NCBI GenBank assembly: GCA_964639965.1
Contig: CAZXGI010000087.1
Location: forward strand, 1 to 9,976
Origin: TMED23 sp964639965
GTDB lineage: Bacteria; Pseudomonadota; Alphaproteobacteria; Rhodospirillales; UBA2165
Length of the DNA: 9,976 bases
Direction: 5' to 3'
Below, one piece after another: positions 1 to 7,699 of this stretch. Each line of letters opens with the position of its first letter. Position 1 is the stretch's first letter. The translations under genes and the position numbers were made by a program. The notes beneath the pieces are model-generated. The model made no database searches. It was not told the DNA's origin and saw nothing but the letters and a program-made list of their open reading frames with translations.

Positions 1-2
1 TA

Positions 3-2591
3 TTTTTAGCCTATTTGAATGAACCCAATTTCAGTATTCGTAAGACATTAATCACTAAAGCGGCTCAGAAAATATCGCCGGGTGTGGTTGATATTTTATT
101 GGCAGAGGGAATCCGCCTTCAGCGTATAATATTACATTGGCGCTCGGTTAGTATTTTTAAAAGCACATCAAGTTTATTGATCCTTTGGGAAGCTTTGTTG
201 GATAACTATCAAATCCAAAAGAATGATAAAGCACTAATTGATTATGATGACTTGATTTTAATGGCTGGCGAATTGTTGAATCGTGAAGGTATTGCTCCTT
301 GGGTATTATTCAAACTTGATGGTGGAATTGACCATGTTCTTGTCGATGAAGCACAAGATACAAGCCCAGCACAATGGCGGGTTATTAAGGCATTGGTCGA
401 AGAGTTTTTTGTTGGTCAAAGCGCCCATAAAACAATACGTACAATTTTTGCGGTTGGAGATGTGAAGCAGTCAATTTATTCATTTCAAGGGGCGGACCCA
501 ATAACTTTTGGTCAAACGCAAATATTTTTTTCGAATTGTGTAGAACATGCTGAACAAAGTTGGAGGCCGATTGATTTGAATGTATCATTTCGATCAACCG
601 AAGCTATATTATCTGCTGTGGATGCTGTTTTTGCTTCGCCTGATATTTCTGATGGTGTGACATTTGATGGCAATGTTGTGCGGCATGGGGTTTGGCGAAA
701 AGACGAAGGCGGGTTAGTTGAGCTTTGGCCGCCGGTGGAGCCCCGAGCATCGGATCCGCCGAAGTCTTGGAAGCCGCCTGTTGAAAGAATCCGAGATGAT
801 GCTCCACAAACTCGATTGGCAAGGCTAATTGCTGGCCGTATTGCCAAAATTTTACAGGACGAAGAGGTGTTAGAGTCAAGGGGTCGACCAATTCAGCCTG
901 GTGATATTATGATCTTGGTGCGCCGCCGCACTGGATTCGTTGAAGATATGATACGTTCTTTAAAGGAACTTAATATTGGTGTAGCTGGCATAGATCGAAT
1001 GGTTTTGACCGAGCAATTGGCTGTAATGGATTTAATAGCTTTTGGACAATTCTTGTTATTACCTGAAGATGATTTAACGTTAGCTAATTTGCTCAGATCA
1101 CCATTAATTGGATTAACCGAAGAACAATTATATAAGTTAGCCTATCAACGCAAAGGGTCACTTTGGGAATCACTCGCTAAGAATAGAAAGTTAGATTCTA
1201 AATTATTACAAGCGCATGAAGAACTTTCTTATTTTATGGGTAGGGCTGATTTAATTCCCCCATTTGAATTATTTGGTGAACTTTTAGGTGCGAGAAATGG
1301 GCGAAAAAAATTAGTTTCGCGATTGGGTCCGGATGCACTTGACCCAATCTCAGAGTTTTTGAACTTAGCCTTAGTTTTCGAGAGATCTCATGCTCCTTCA
1401 CTTGAAGGATTTTTGCACTGGATGGCGGCTGGAGCCGTAGAAATTAAACGAGATCTTGAACAAGGGACACAGGATTCTGTCCGTGTTATGACTGTTCATG
1501 CGGCTAAAGGACTTCAAGCACCCATTGTTTTTTTACCTGATACAATGCAGGTACCTCAGAAGGGGCCTATGTTGTTATGGCCTAAAGATCCCGAGGGGCA
1601 AGATCAGGCTGTTTTATGGCCGCCACGACGAGGCTTTTATGAAGAGGTCTGCCAAGGTGAGTACGAAGTTATTTGTCAAGATCGTGATCAGGAATATAAA
1701 CGTTTACTTTACGTGGCCATGACCCGAGCAGAAGATCGACTTTATATTTGTGGTTGGAAAACAAAAAATAAACCGCCAGAACACTGTTGGTATAATCTAA
1801 TCCAAAGTAGTTTATCAGAAATTGCTTGCGAGTATACAGATCCTTATCTTAAGGACGCTGGGGAAACATCAAGTTCTGAGGTATTAAAATTTATATCCGA
1901 GCAAAAGAAACAAATTACCAGTACTGGAGCTGTTCAAGGTTTGCAAGATAAAGAATTGCCAAAGTGGGCATATGAATCGCCAAAAGAAGATCCTTTGCAA
2001 CCATTAATATTAACACCCTCAAAACCAAATTATGATGAGCCAGCTATAGCGTCACCGCTTCAAAGAAACGATGAATCGCGTTTCAAACGGGGGAAGATTA
2101 TCCATACACTTCTGCAAAATTTACCAGATTTGGAACCAAGAAAACGTAAATCAGTACTTAAAAAGTTTCTTAGTCGTAAAGTCTACGGTTTGACATCAAA
2201 GCAACAAAAAAAGCTCGCTGATGAAGTTCTATCTGTAATCAATGATTCACGGTTTGCCCCTATATTTGGATTGGGCTCAAGGGCTGAAGTGCCGCTTTCT
2301 GGTATGGTTGGAGGACAAATTATTTCAGCTCAGCTTGATCGTATATTAGTTACAGAAAATGAAGTTTTTGTGGTTGATTTTAAGACAAATCGTCCACCAC
2401 CAAGGACACCTGATGAAGTAGAAGAAGTTTATTTACAGCAAATGGCAGCTTACCGAGTAACATTGCAACGTATTTATCCAGATAAGGAAATTAGGTGTGC
2501 GTTATTATGGACAGTGGGTGCGCATCTAATGGAACTTGAGCCAAAGAGATTACTTGAATACGAACCCAAGGGACTTGAGAATGTCTCCTGA
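3..2591 (+). CDS. addA: AddA, ATP-dependent helicase/nuclease subunit A (5' partial)
   Basis: This is the large subunit of AddAB, the cytosolic helicase-nuclease that resects double-strand breaks for RecA-dependent repair. Residues are counted from the TTG at base 15. UvrD/Rep (SF1) motifs seen in order: motif II DEAQDT (111-116), motif III VGDVKQSIYSFQG (147-159), motif IV LNVSFRST (188-195), motif V MTVHAAKGLQ (492-501) and motif VI YVAMTRAEDR (566-575). A C-terminal PD-(D/E)XK nuclease follows: GKIIH with His697, QLDR with Asp775, DFKTNR with Asp788 and Lys790, and QQMAAYR (808-814), so the nuclease looks intact. The frame is open leftward to the window edge and reads FLAYLNEP, typical AddA, so the TTG is an internal leucine codon. 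About 860 residues are visible; alphaproteobacterial AddA is near 1150, so the N-terminus with Walker A is outside. addB would be expected upstream. trxA follows on the same strand, as is usual in this class. Confidence 0.96.
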   Translation, partial: FLAYLNEPNFSIRKTLITKAAQKISPGVVDILLAEGIRLQRIILHWRSVSIFKSTSSLLILWEALLDNYQIQKNDKALIDYDDLILMAGELLNREGIAPWVLFKLDGGIDHVLVDEAQDTSPAQWRVIKALVEEFFVGQSAHKTIRTIFAVGDVKQSIYSFQGADPITFGQTQIFFSNCVEHAEQSWRPIDLNVSFRSTEAILSAVDAVFASPDISDGVTFDGNVVRHGVWRKDEGGLVELWPPVEPRASDPPKSWKPPVERIRDDAPQTRLARLIAGRIAKILQDEEVLESRGRPIQPGDIMILVRRRTGFVEDMIRSLKELNIGVAGIDRMVLTEQLAVMDLIAFGQFLLLPEDDLTLANLLRSPLIGLTEEQLYKLAYQRKGSLWESLAKNRKLDSKLLQAHEELSYFMGRADLIPPFELFGELLGARNGRKKLVSRLGPDALDPISEFLNLALVFERSHAPSLEGFLHWMAAGAVEIKRDLEQGTQDSVRVMTVHAAKGLQAPIVFLPDTMQVPQKGPMLLWPKDPEGQDQAVLWPPRRGFYEEVCQGEYEVICQDRDQEYKRLLYVAMTRAEDRLYICGWKTKNKPPEHCWYNLIQSSLSEIACEYTDPYLKDAGETSSSEVLKFISEQKKQITSTGAVQGLQDKELPKWAYESPKEDPLQPLILTPSKPNYDEPAIASPLQRNDESRFKRGKIIHTLLQNLPDLEPRKRKSVLKKFLSRKVYGLTSKQQKKLADEVLSVINDSRFAPIFGLGSRAEVPLSGMVGGQIISAQLDRILVTENEVFVVDFKTNRPPPRTPDEVEEVYLQQMAAYRVTLQRIYPDKEIRCALLWTVGAHLMELEPKRLLEYEPKGLENVS

Positions 2592-2597
2592 GTTCTC

Positions 2598-2626
2598 TTG
2601 ACGCGGGTTCTCGTCAGACATAGATT
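2598..2626 (+). promoter_or_regulatory. Candidate sigma-70 type promoter for trxA
   Basis: TTGACG (2598-2603) resembles a -35 box and TAGATT (2621-2626) a -10 box (4 of 6 consensus bases), with a 17-base spacer. The site lies just after the addA stop in the 102-base gap before trxA. Thioredoxin usually has its own promoter, so the place is right, but the -10 match is modest and nothing else confirms it. Confidence 0.4.
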
Positions 2627-2693
2627 GACTTTATAAATTTTTAATACTCCGTAGTGCAAAATGGGAATATCAACAAAAAAATAGGATAAAAAC

Positions 2694-3011
2694 ATGTCTA
2701 AACAAGTAACTGATGATTCATTTAATGTCGATGTTATTTCTGCCTCGGAACCTGTATTGGTTGATTTTTGGGCAGAATGGTGCGGTCCATGTAAGCAAAT
2801 TGCACCGGCATTAGATGAACTTGGTGACGAATTTGGTAATCAATTGACGATTGCTAAAGTTAATATTGATGACAATCCAGAAACACCATCCAAATACGGT
2901 GTTCGAGGTATTCCCACTTTGATTTTATTTAAAGATGGTGAGGTTGCATCGACAAAAGTCGGCGCATTGCCTAAAAGTAAACTTAAGGAATGGATAGAAT
3001 CTGTTATTTAA
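2694..3011 (+). CDS. trxA: Thioredoxin 1 (TrxA)
   Basis: A small cytosolic dithiol-disulfide oxidoreductase that passes electrons from thioredoxin reductase to ribonucleotide reductase and other disulfide substrates. The protein has 105 residues, the normal length for TrxA, as a single thioredoxin fold. The active site WCGPC is at 29-33 (Cys30, Cys33), the buried acid is Asp24 in VDFWAEW, and the cis-proline is Pro74 in RGIPT. There is no signal peptide or membrane segment, so it is the cytoplasmic form rather than a periplasmic DsbE or TlpA relative. The ATG at 2694 is preceded by AGGA at 2683-2686, seven bases upstream. It follows addA in the same direction, a conserved alphaproteobacterial pair, and is closed by a strong terminator, so it is probably transcribed alone or as the tail of an addA message. 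Confidence 0.97.
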   Translation: MSKQVTDDSFNVDVISASEPVLVDFWAEWCGPCKQIAPALDELGDEFGNQLTIAKVNIDDNPETPSKYGVRGIPTLILFKDGEVASTKVGALPKSKLKEWIESVI

Positions 3012-3035
3012 GTCGTATGACTATGCAAGAATAAT

Positions 3036-3068
3036 AAGGCCCTACCTAAATGGTAGGGTTTTGTTTTA
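3036..3068 (+). terminator. Rho-independent terminator after trxA
   Basis: CCCTACC (3040-3046) pairs perfectly with GGTAGGG (3052-3058) around the loop TAAAT. The stem can extend through two G-U and two A-U pairs (3036-3039 with 3059-3062), and the T-rich run TTTTGTTTTA follows. This is a textbook intrinsic terminator. On the opposite strand the downstream side is only moderately T-rich (CCTTATTATT), so it may also stop minus-strand transcripts weakly. Confidence 0.92.
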
Positions 3069-3071
3069 TAT

Positions 3072-3076
3072 AGGGG
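3072..3076 (+). promoter_or_regulatory. Ribosome-binding site of the methyltransferase gene
   Basis: AGGGG lies six bases before the ATG at 3083 and fixes that start. It sits only a few bases after the T-run of the trxA terminator. Confidence 0.7.
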
Positions 3077-3082
3077 TAGTTA

Positions 3083-4621
3083 ATGGAAGCTAGCGTTACT
3101 GTGGATGAGGTCAGCCAGTGGCAATATTACAATGAATTTAATCCATTATATTTGAATTATATTTGTATATTGAATGGTTATTATCCAGTTCAGATAGACC
3201 GTCGTTTTAATTATTGCGAGTTAGGGTGTGGGGTTGGTGTTACTCTGAACGGTTTGGCTGAGTTATATCCCGAGGCAAAGTTTTTTGGTATTGATAGTAA
3301 TTTAAATTATATTGACGCTGCTGTTGCTTTATCCAAAGGGATCGAAAGTCCTAACATTGATTTCCATTGTTTGGGCTATAATGAACTCGCCAAGGCGGCC
3401 TTACCGGACTTTGATTTTATTATTCTTCATGATGTCTACTCTTGGATTGATGAAGATGCTCGTTCACATATACAGGATTTTATTGCTAACCATTTAAGGA
3501 AGGATGGCATTCTATATTTGGACTACGAGGCCATGCCGGGTGGTTCAGTCATATCACCGTTAAGGGAGATTGTATCGTTTCATACTAGTGGTATGAAAGC
3601 AGATAATTTAATTAAAGCGCAATCGGGCTTAGATTACTTAGAATTTATGAACACCAATGATGTAAGTTGTTTTGCCAACAATCCCGCTGCTAAAAGTTTT
3701 TTTGATGACATAAAAACTAAAGAAATTAACTATGCCGCCCATCGATTGTTAAGTGATTACTTTAAACCATATTACTTTCACCAAATTGAAAAGGAGATGC
3801 AAAAGATAGGGCTCAGTTTTGCTGGCAGTGCTATTTGTCATCTAAACTTTATAGATTTAGCAGTACCGCTTGATTTTCAAGAGTTTCTAAAAAATGTTGC
3901 AACAAGAGAGCTCTTTGAAAGTCATGGTGATTTAATAAGGAACCAGTTTTTGAGAAAAGATGTTTTTGTGAATAGTCGTGAATTAATGGATGCGCAGGAA
4001 CAGACCGAAATCCTCAGCAGAGTTATGTTTGGGATGACTTGTTCAGAGGATGAATTTGAATTGGTTGTGGAGTTTGAAAATGTCGAATTGAATTATAATG
4101 TTGATATTTTTAGGCGTTTAATACGTATCTTAGCAAAAAATTCTAATTCGGCGCGAAACCTTATTCAAAATAACGAATTAAAAGATTATTCAATAGAACT
4201 TGTAGTTGATGCGTTAAAATTTCTGAGTTCTAGCGGAAGAATTTTACCCTTTTCTATCACTTCAGATAAAAATGATAAACTTAATATGGAAGCCGATAGA
4301 TATTCTATTTCTTCAAAGTCAAATATTCAATTTTTAAAAAACCGGCTTTTTAAGCAGGATAAAATAACTCTCTTGGGGCCCAAAGCAGGCATTGGTGTCG
4401 AATTTACAATGTCGGATGCCTTGTTCATACTTTGCACCGCTGAGGCAAGCCGTGGTGAGGTTGTGGATTGGATATTACAGCGTTTGGCAGAGGCTAATCA
4501 GGAGGTTCTAACTGATGGCGCCAGCGAAAAAGAGACTATGCAGTTAGGTTATCAAGAGTTCTGCAAGAACCACTTACCTAAGCTTCTTCAGTTCGGGGTG
4601 CTAGAAGCAGAAGACAATTAA
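3083..4621 (+). CDS. SAM-dependent methyltransferase with methyltransferase-regulatory domain
   Basis: A 512-residue class I SAM-dependent methyltransferase, probably cytosolic. The Rossmann core is N-terminal: motif I ELGCGVG (46-52), the acidic ribose-binding end of strand 2 FFGID (67-71), and FIILHDVYSWI (112-122). The segment DYEAMPGG...SPLREI (147-163) corresponds to the 'YN-PG-PLR' region of this family. The middle, around 217-295, holds YAAHRLLSDYFKPYYF and later RNQFLRKDVFV, which match the regulatory domain described as MethyTransf_Reg (PF10119). The C-terminal part to about 505 ends in a helical stretch with HLPKLLQFGVL, the usual end of the family, so the gene appears full length. 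The same architecture is known in rickettsial PKMT1/PKMT2, which methylate lysines of OmpB; many free-living relatives have no known substrate. Function here is therefore open: protein-lysine methylation is possible but not shown. It lies 14 bases after the trxA terminator with no room for a normal promoter between, and meets the dehydrogenase gene tail to tail. Confidence 0.85.
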   Translation: MEASVTVDEVSQWQYYNEFNPLYLNYICILNGYYPVQIDRRFNYCELGCGVGVTLNGLAELYPEAKFFGIDSNLNYIDAAVALSKGIESPNIDFHCLGYNELAKAALPDFDFIILHDVYSWIDEDARSHIQDFIANHLRKDGILYLDYEAMPGGSVISPLREIVSFHTSGMKADNLIKAQSGLDYLEFMNTNDVSCFANNPAAKSFFDDIKTKEINYAAHRLLSDYFKPYYFHQIEKEMQKIGLSFAGSAICHLNFIDLAVPLDFQEFLKNVATRELFESHGDLIRNQFLRKDVFVNSRELMDAQEQTEILSRVMFGMTCSEDEFELVVEFENVELNYNVDIFRRLIRILAKNSNSARNLIQNNELKDYSIELVVDALKFLSSSGRILPFSITSDKNDKLNMEADRYSISSKSNIQFLKNRLFKQDKITLLGPKAGIGVEFTMSDALFILCTAEASRGEVVDWILQRLAEANQEVLTDGASEKETMQLGYQEFCKNHLPKLLQFGVLEAEDN

Positions 4622-5550
4622 TATCCTCTTACACTATCGGTAAGTTGCAATAGTGGCTTATTGGTTTTAAAGCGTCTTATGTTTTCTATAAACACAGGCG
4701 CAATTTGGGATACTGGAGGTCTTCTAGCTACGTGGGGCAGTATCGTAACTAAAGGATGATCCCACAGCTGGCTTTCTTTTGGTAAAGGTTCTGGTTCCGT
4801 CACATCAAGAGTGGCTGCAGATAATTGGCCATTGTCAAGTGCGTTAATTAAATCAGCATCTATGATATGCCCGCCTCGTCCTAAATTTATTATTGATGCG
4901 CCTTTCGGCATTTTAGCGAAGGTTCTTGCGTTAAATATACCCTTAGTTTCTGGTGTAAAGGGTAATAAACAAACGGCAATATCGGTTCTTTCAAGAAACG
5001 CATTGAGTTCCTCTGGTCCAGAAAAAATCTTGATGGGAATTTTTGGTTTAGGTGTTCGCGTCCAAGCAGCAACATTGAAACCCATATTAAGTAACACCTC
5101 CCCAATAGGCTTAGACATGGTTCCATATCCCAATAAACCTACTCTTTGTTCAGATGCCACTTTTTGCTCAATTTCGAGCCACTCATGGTGTTGTTGGTGC
5201 TTTGAATAAGTTGGCAAATTACGATGGTGACGTAGAACATGTGTGATCCCATACTCTGTTAAGGATGGATCTCCAGCTTCCGGTTCGCCTTTAACTAGAG
5301 GGATTCCCTTTGGGCAGGCAGGATTATTATAGATACCTTCAACGCCTGCCAGCATTGTTAACATTAGCTTGAGATTTGGTAATGGTGGCAATTCTTGTAA
5401 GGTTGGTCGCCCGATAACAAGGTATTCAATTTCTTGAGGGTTACCGATGTTTGGCCATTCACGAATTTCAAGATTGGGGAGATCTTTATTAAAAAATTTG
5501 GCCCAATCTTCTTTTCCCCCACGTAGGCTATTGAATAGTAATAATGCCAT
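4618..5550 (-). CDS. GhrA-like glyoxylate/hydroxypyruvate reductase
   Basis: A D-2-hydroxyacid dehydrogenase of 310 residues, close to the 312 of E. coli GhrA, predicted to reduce glyoxylate to glycolate and hydroxypyruvate to D-glycerate in the cytosol. The nucleotide-binding loop is GLLGYGTMSKPIGE (138-151). WTRTPKPK (163-170) places Arg165 where GhrA-type enzymes hold the NADPH 2'-phosphate, which suggests NADPH preference. Catalytic residues are Arg225 (NLGRGG), Glu254 (DVTEPEP) and His273 (LPHVARR). The C-terminal SVRGY matches the RGY end of E. coli GhrA. The ATG is 13 bases after the folC stop with AGGAG in between, so it is likely the last gene of the pyrF-trp-folC transcript. The exact substrate cannot be read from the sequence, so no gene symbol is given. 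Its stop overlaps that of the convergent methyltransferase. Confidence 0.9.
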   Translation of the reverse strand: MALLLFNSLRGGKEDWAKFFNKDLPNLEIREWPNIGNPQEIEYLVIGRPTLQELPPLPNLKLMLTMLAGVEGIYNNPACPKGIPLVKGEPEAGDPSLTEYGITHVLRHHRNLPTYSKHQQHHEWLEIEQKVASEQRVGLLGYGTMSKPIGEVLLNMGFNVAAWTRTPKPKIPIKIFSGPEELNAFLERTDIAVCLLPFTPETKGIFNARTFAKMPKGASIINLGRGGHIIDADLINALDNGQLSAATLDVTEPEPLPKESQLWDHPLVTILPHVARRPPVSQIAPVFIENIRRFKTNKPLLQLTDSVRGY

Positions 5551-5560
5551 TTTATCTATT

Positions 5561-5565
5561 CTCCT
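5561..5565 (-). promoter_or_regulatory. Ribosome-binding site of the dehydrogenase overlapping the folC stop
   Basis: Read on the minus strand, TAGGAG contains the folC stop TAG and the Shine-Dalgarno AGGAG, ten bases before the dehydrogenase ATG at 5550. The overlap supports co-transcription and possible translational coupling. Confidence 0.75.
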
Positions 5566-6835
5566 ATTTATTTTCTTTTAGAACATTCCCTGCAAGATAG
5601 AGTGAGCCACAAATTAGAACTTTTGATGGTGATTTTTCTACCGAAATAATATTTTTTATTGCATCCGTAATAGAATTTGCTGTCTTAGCTTGGAACCCAA
5701 TTTTCTTTGCAACTATGAATATTTCATCAGCATCGAAGCTGGCATCAGAACCTACGATATTAACGGCTGTTAAAGTCTTAGTATATTTGAAAAGGGGAGC
5801 GAGAAATTCGGCCGGTTTTTTGGTGTTTATTAATCCAGTAATGACGTGAATTGGATTATCGGTAAGGTCTTGAAGTGTTGATGCAATTGCAACTCCAGCA
5901 GCAGGGTTATGACCTCCGTCAAGCCATAATTCCCAATCATTGGGAAGTTGTGCGCACAATGGGCCAGAGGTAAGCCTTTGCATTCGTGCTGGCCATTCTG
6001 CATTTGTTATACCAGTGTCAACAGCTTTTCGATTAATTCTCTTATCACCTAGTTCTGCCAATGTTATAATTGCGAGACCGGCGTTTTGTATTTGGTGTGG
6101 ACCTATGAGATTTGGTAAGGGAGGAGTAATTTGACCTTCCGGGCTTATTATTGACATTCTCTCTCCCTTAATAGCAACCCACCATTCTTTATCCTCAATA
6201 CTTAACGGTGCATCCATATCGTCAGCAATATTTTCAATAACTTTGATTACCGAGGGATTTTGCTTAGTAGTTATGCATGGTATACCTCTTTTTATTATAC
6301 CTGCTTTTTGTCTCGCTATATGTGTTAAATCTTCACCCAAAAATCCAGCATGATCATAACTAATTGGAGTAAGAGCGGTTACTGTTGGTCTAGTGATTAC
6401 GTTAGTTGCATCTAGTCTTCCACCCAATCCAGTTTCTAATAAAACTAAATCACCAGGTGTTCGAGAAAAAGCAAGAAGAGCAATGGCTGTTGTAATCTCA
6501 AAGAATGTAATTGGTCTGCCGTCATTTATATATTCTACTTCGGTCATTAAGTTCAAAAGATCTTGGTCGTTTATAAGTTTACCAGCAATCCTAATTCGTT
6601 CGTTGAATTTTATCAAATGAGGTGATGTATACACATGAACCTTTAGGCCGGCAGCTTCCGCGATCGCCCGGGCAAAAGCAAGTGTTGAACCTTTACCATT
6701 TGTACCTGCAACATGAACTATAGGCGGAAGAGAATTTTGAGGATTGCCAAGTAATTCTAGAAGTCGATTAATACGGTCCAATGAAAGATCAATGACTTTC
6801 GGATGGTGTCGGTTGAGGCGTTGAATGAGATCCAT
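5564..6835 (-). CDS. folC: FolC, bifunctional dihydrofolate/folylpolyglutamate synthase
   Basis: A Mur-ligase-type ATP-dependent enzyme that joins dihydropteroate and glutamate to give dihydrofolate and then adds further glutamates to reduced folates. Counted from the upstream GTG at 6844, motifs are: P-loop GTNGKGST (47-54), YTSPHL with KFNERI (72-84), ETGLGGRLDATN (137-148), SYDHAGFLG and QKAGIIK (162-185, carrying the lysine usually carbamylated in the family), WPARMQR (284-290), DGGHNP (309-314) and GSLYLAG (413-419). All hallmark motifs are present. I prefer the ATG at 6835 (423 residues, MDLIQRL), because this fits the usual FolC beginning and the bases GTGAGAG just before it give a weak ribosome-binding site; the GTG at 6844 would add three residues and has no such site. 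trpA ends 34 bases upstream on the same strand; in most Alphaproteobacteria accD lies in that position. Confidence 0.96.
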   Translation of the reverse strand: MDLIQRLNRHHPKVIDLSLDRINRLLELLGNPQNSLPPIVHVAGTNGKGSTLAFARAIAEAAGLKVHVYTSPHLIKFNERIRIAGKLINDQDLLNLMTEVEYINDGRPITFFEITTAIALLAFSRTPGDLVLLETGLGGRLDATNVITRPTVTALTPISYDHAGFLGEDLTHIARQKAGIIKRGIPCITTKQNPSVIKVIENIADDMDAPLSIEDKEWWVAIKGERMSIISPEGQITPPLPNLIGPHQIQNAGLAIITLAELGDKRINRKAVDTGITNAEWPARMQRLTSGPLCAQLPNDWELWLDGGHNPAAGVAIASTLQDLTDNPIHVITGLINTKKPAEFLAPLFKYTKTLTAVNIVGSDASFDADEIFIVAKKIGFQAKTANSITDAIKNIISVEKSPSKVLICGSLYLAGNVLKENK

Positions 6836-6869
6836 ATCTCTCACACTTAATTTAAAATTTTAGCTCTCA

Positions 6870-7697
6870 CTATCTTAAACCGCTAGCTATATTCTGGACC
6901 AAGCTGAGTACAGAATCCACGCAGCTATCTTTTGCTGTTCCATCTTCATTTAAGTTTTCTGAAATTCTATTAACAAACGCTGAGCCTACAACTACAGCTT
7001 CTGAATGGTTGCCAATTTCTCGCGCTTTTTCTTTTGTAGTAATACCAAATCCAACGGCGATAGGTAAGTTAGTATGTTTCCTTACTTTTTCTAGGGCCGT
7101 TGCTATATGATCGCTAGACGCTGATTTTGTGCCAGTAATTCCTGTGACAGAGACATAATAAATAAACCCCGTTGCATGTTTAGTTATAATTGGTATACGC
7201 TTACTGTCTGTTGTCGGCGCAATCAAATAAATAAAGCTTAGCCCAGCTTTTTTTACAGGCTCCCGCATTTCTGATTCTTCTGGTGGTAAGTCAACAATAA
7301 TAAATCCATCAACACCAGATTTTTTCGCATCAGCGACAAATTTTTCTGTTCCATATAAATAAATGGGATTAAAATAACCCATGAGAATAATGGGTGTCTC
7401 GTTATCTATTTTGCGAAAGTTACTGACCATCTCTAAAGTATTAAGCATTGAGCTACCATTATTGAGTGCACGTTGGCTTGAAGCTTGTATTGCTGGTCCA
7501 TCTGCCATTGGATCTGAGAATGGCATTCCAATTTCAATAATGTCCGCCCCTGAATCAGGCAATCTTTTTAAAATCTCATTACTTGTTTCTGTGTTTGGGT
7601 CTCCAGCAGTAATGAAAGAAACTAGGCCAGGTCTCCCGGCTTTTTTTAGGTCTTTGAAACGTTTTTCTATACGTTGTGTTCCTTTAAGGCTTGTCAT
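6870..7697 (-). CDS. trpA: Tryptophan synthase alpha chain (TrpA)
   Basis: A TIM-barrel subunit that cleaves indole-3-glycerol phosphate to indole and glyceraldehyde 3-phosphate and channels indole to TrpB in an alpha2-beta2 complex. Length is 275 residues, normal for the family. LVSFITAGDPN (25-35) is the first barrel signature. Glu55 in IIEIG and Asp66 in MADGP correspond to catalytic Glu49 and Asp60 of the Salmonella enzyme. VDLPPEE (135-141) and the active-site loop VSVTGITGT (182-190) are present, and VGFGIT (215-220) with VVVGSAF (236-242) forms the phosphate-binding end. The ATG shares one base with the trpB stop (TAATG) and the bases before it are a run of A without a clear Shine-Dalgarno sequence, so translation is probably coupled to trpB. 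Confidence 0.97.
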   Translation of the reverse strand: MTSLKGTQRIEKRFKDLKKAGRPGLVSFITAGDPNTETSNEILKRLPDSGADIIEIGMPFSDPMADGPAIQASSQRALNNGSSMLNTLEMVSNFRKIDNETPIILMGYFNPIYLYGTEKFVADAKKSGVDGFIIVDLPPEESEMREPVKKAGLSFIYLIAPTTDSKRIPIITKHATGFIYYVSVTGITGTKSASSDHIATALEKVRKHTNLPIAVGFGITTKEKAREIGNHSEAVVVGSAFVNRISENLNEDGTAKDSCVDSVLSLVQNIASGLR

Positions 7698-7699
7698 TA
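7695..7699 (-). other. TAATG stop-start overlap of trpB and trpA
   Basis: On the minus strand the trpB stop TAA and the trpA start ATG share one A. Equal synthesis of the two subunits of the tryptophan synthase complex is the usual explanation for such coupling. Confidence 0.9.

Noticed and set aside
15..17. TTG as the start codon of AddA
   Set aside because: The frame stays open to the left edge and reads as normal AddA sequence, and the helicase Walker A region would be missing if translation began here.
512..847. 111-residue open frame on the minus strand inside addA
   Set aside because: Antisense to intact helicase motifs and low-complexity in composition (Ser/Thr-rich); a reading-frame shadow.
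2581..2621. ATGTCT/AGACAT inverted repeat as an addA terminator
   Set aside because: The stem is six base pairs with a 29-base loop, is low in GC and has no T-run. It also overlaps the candidate trxA promoter.
4582..4608. GCTTCT/AGAAGC inverted repeat as a terminator for the dehydrogenase transcript
   Set aside because: Six-base stem, 15-base loop and no T-run on the minus strand; it lies in the methyltransferase coding region and probably arises by chance.
4811..5209. 132-residue open frame on the plus strand inside the dehydrogenase gene
   Set aside because: It is a shadow of the opposite strand: no recognisable domain, no ribosome-binding site, and fully inside a well-supported gene.
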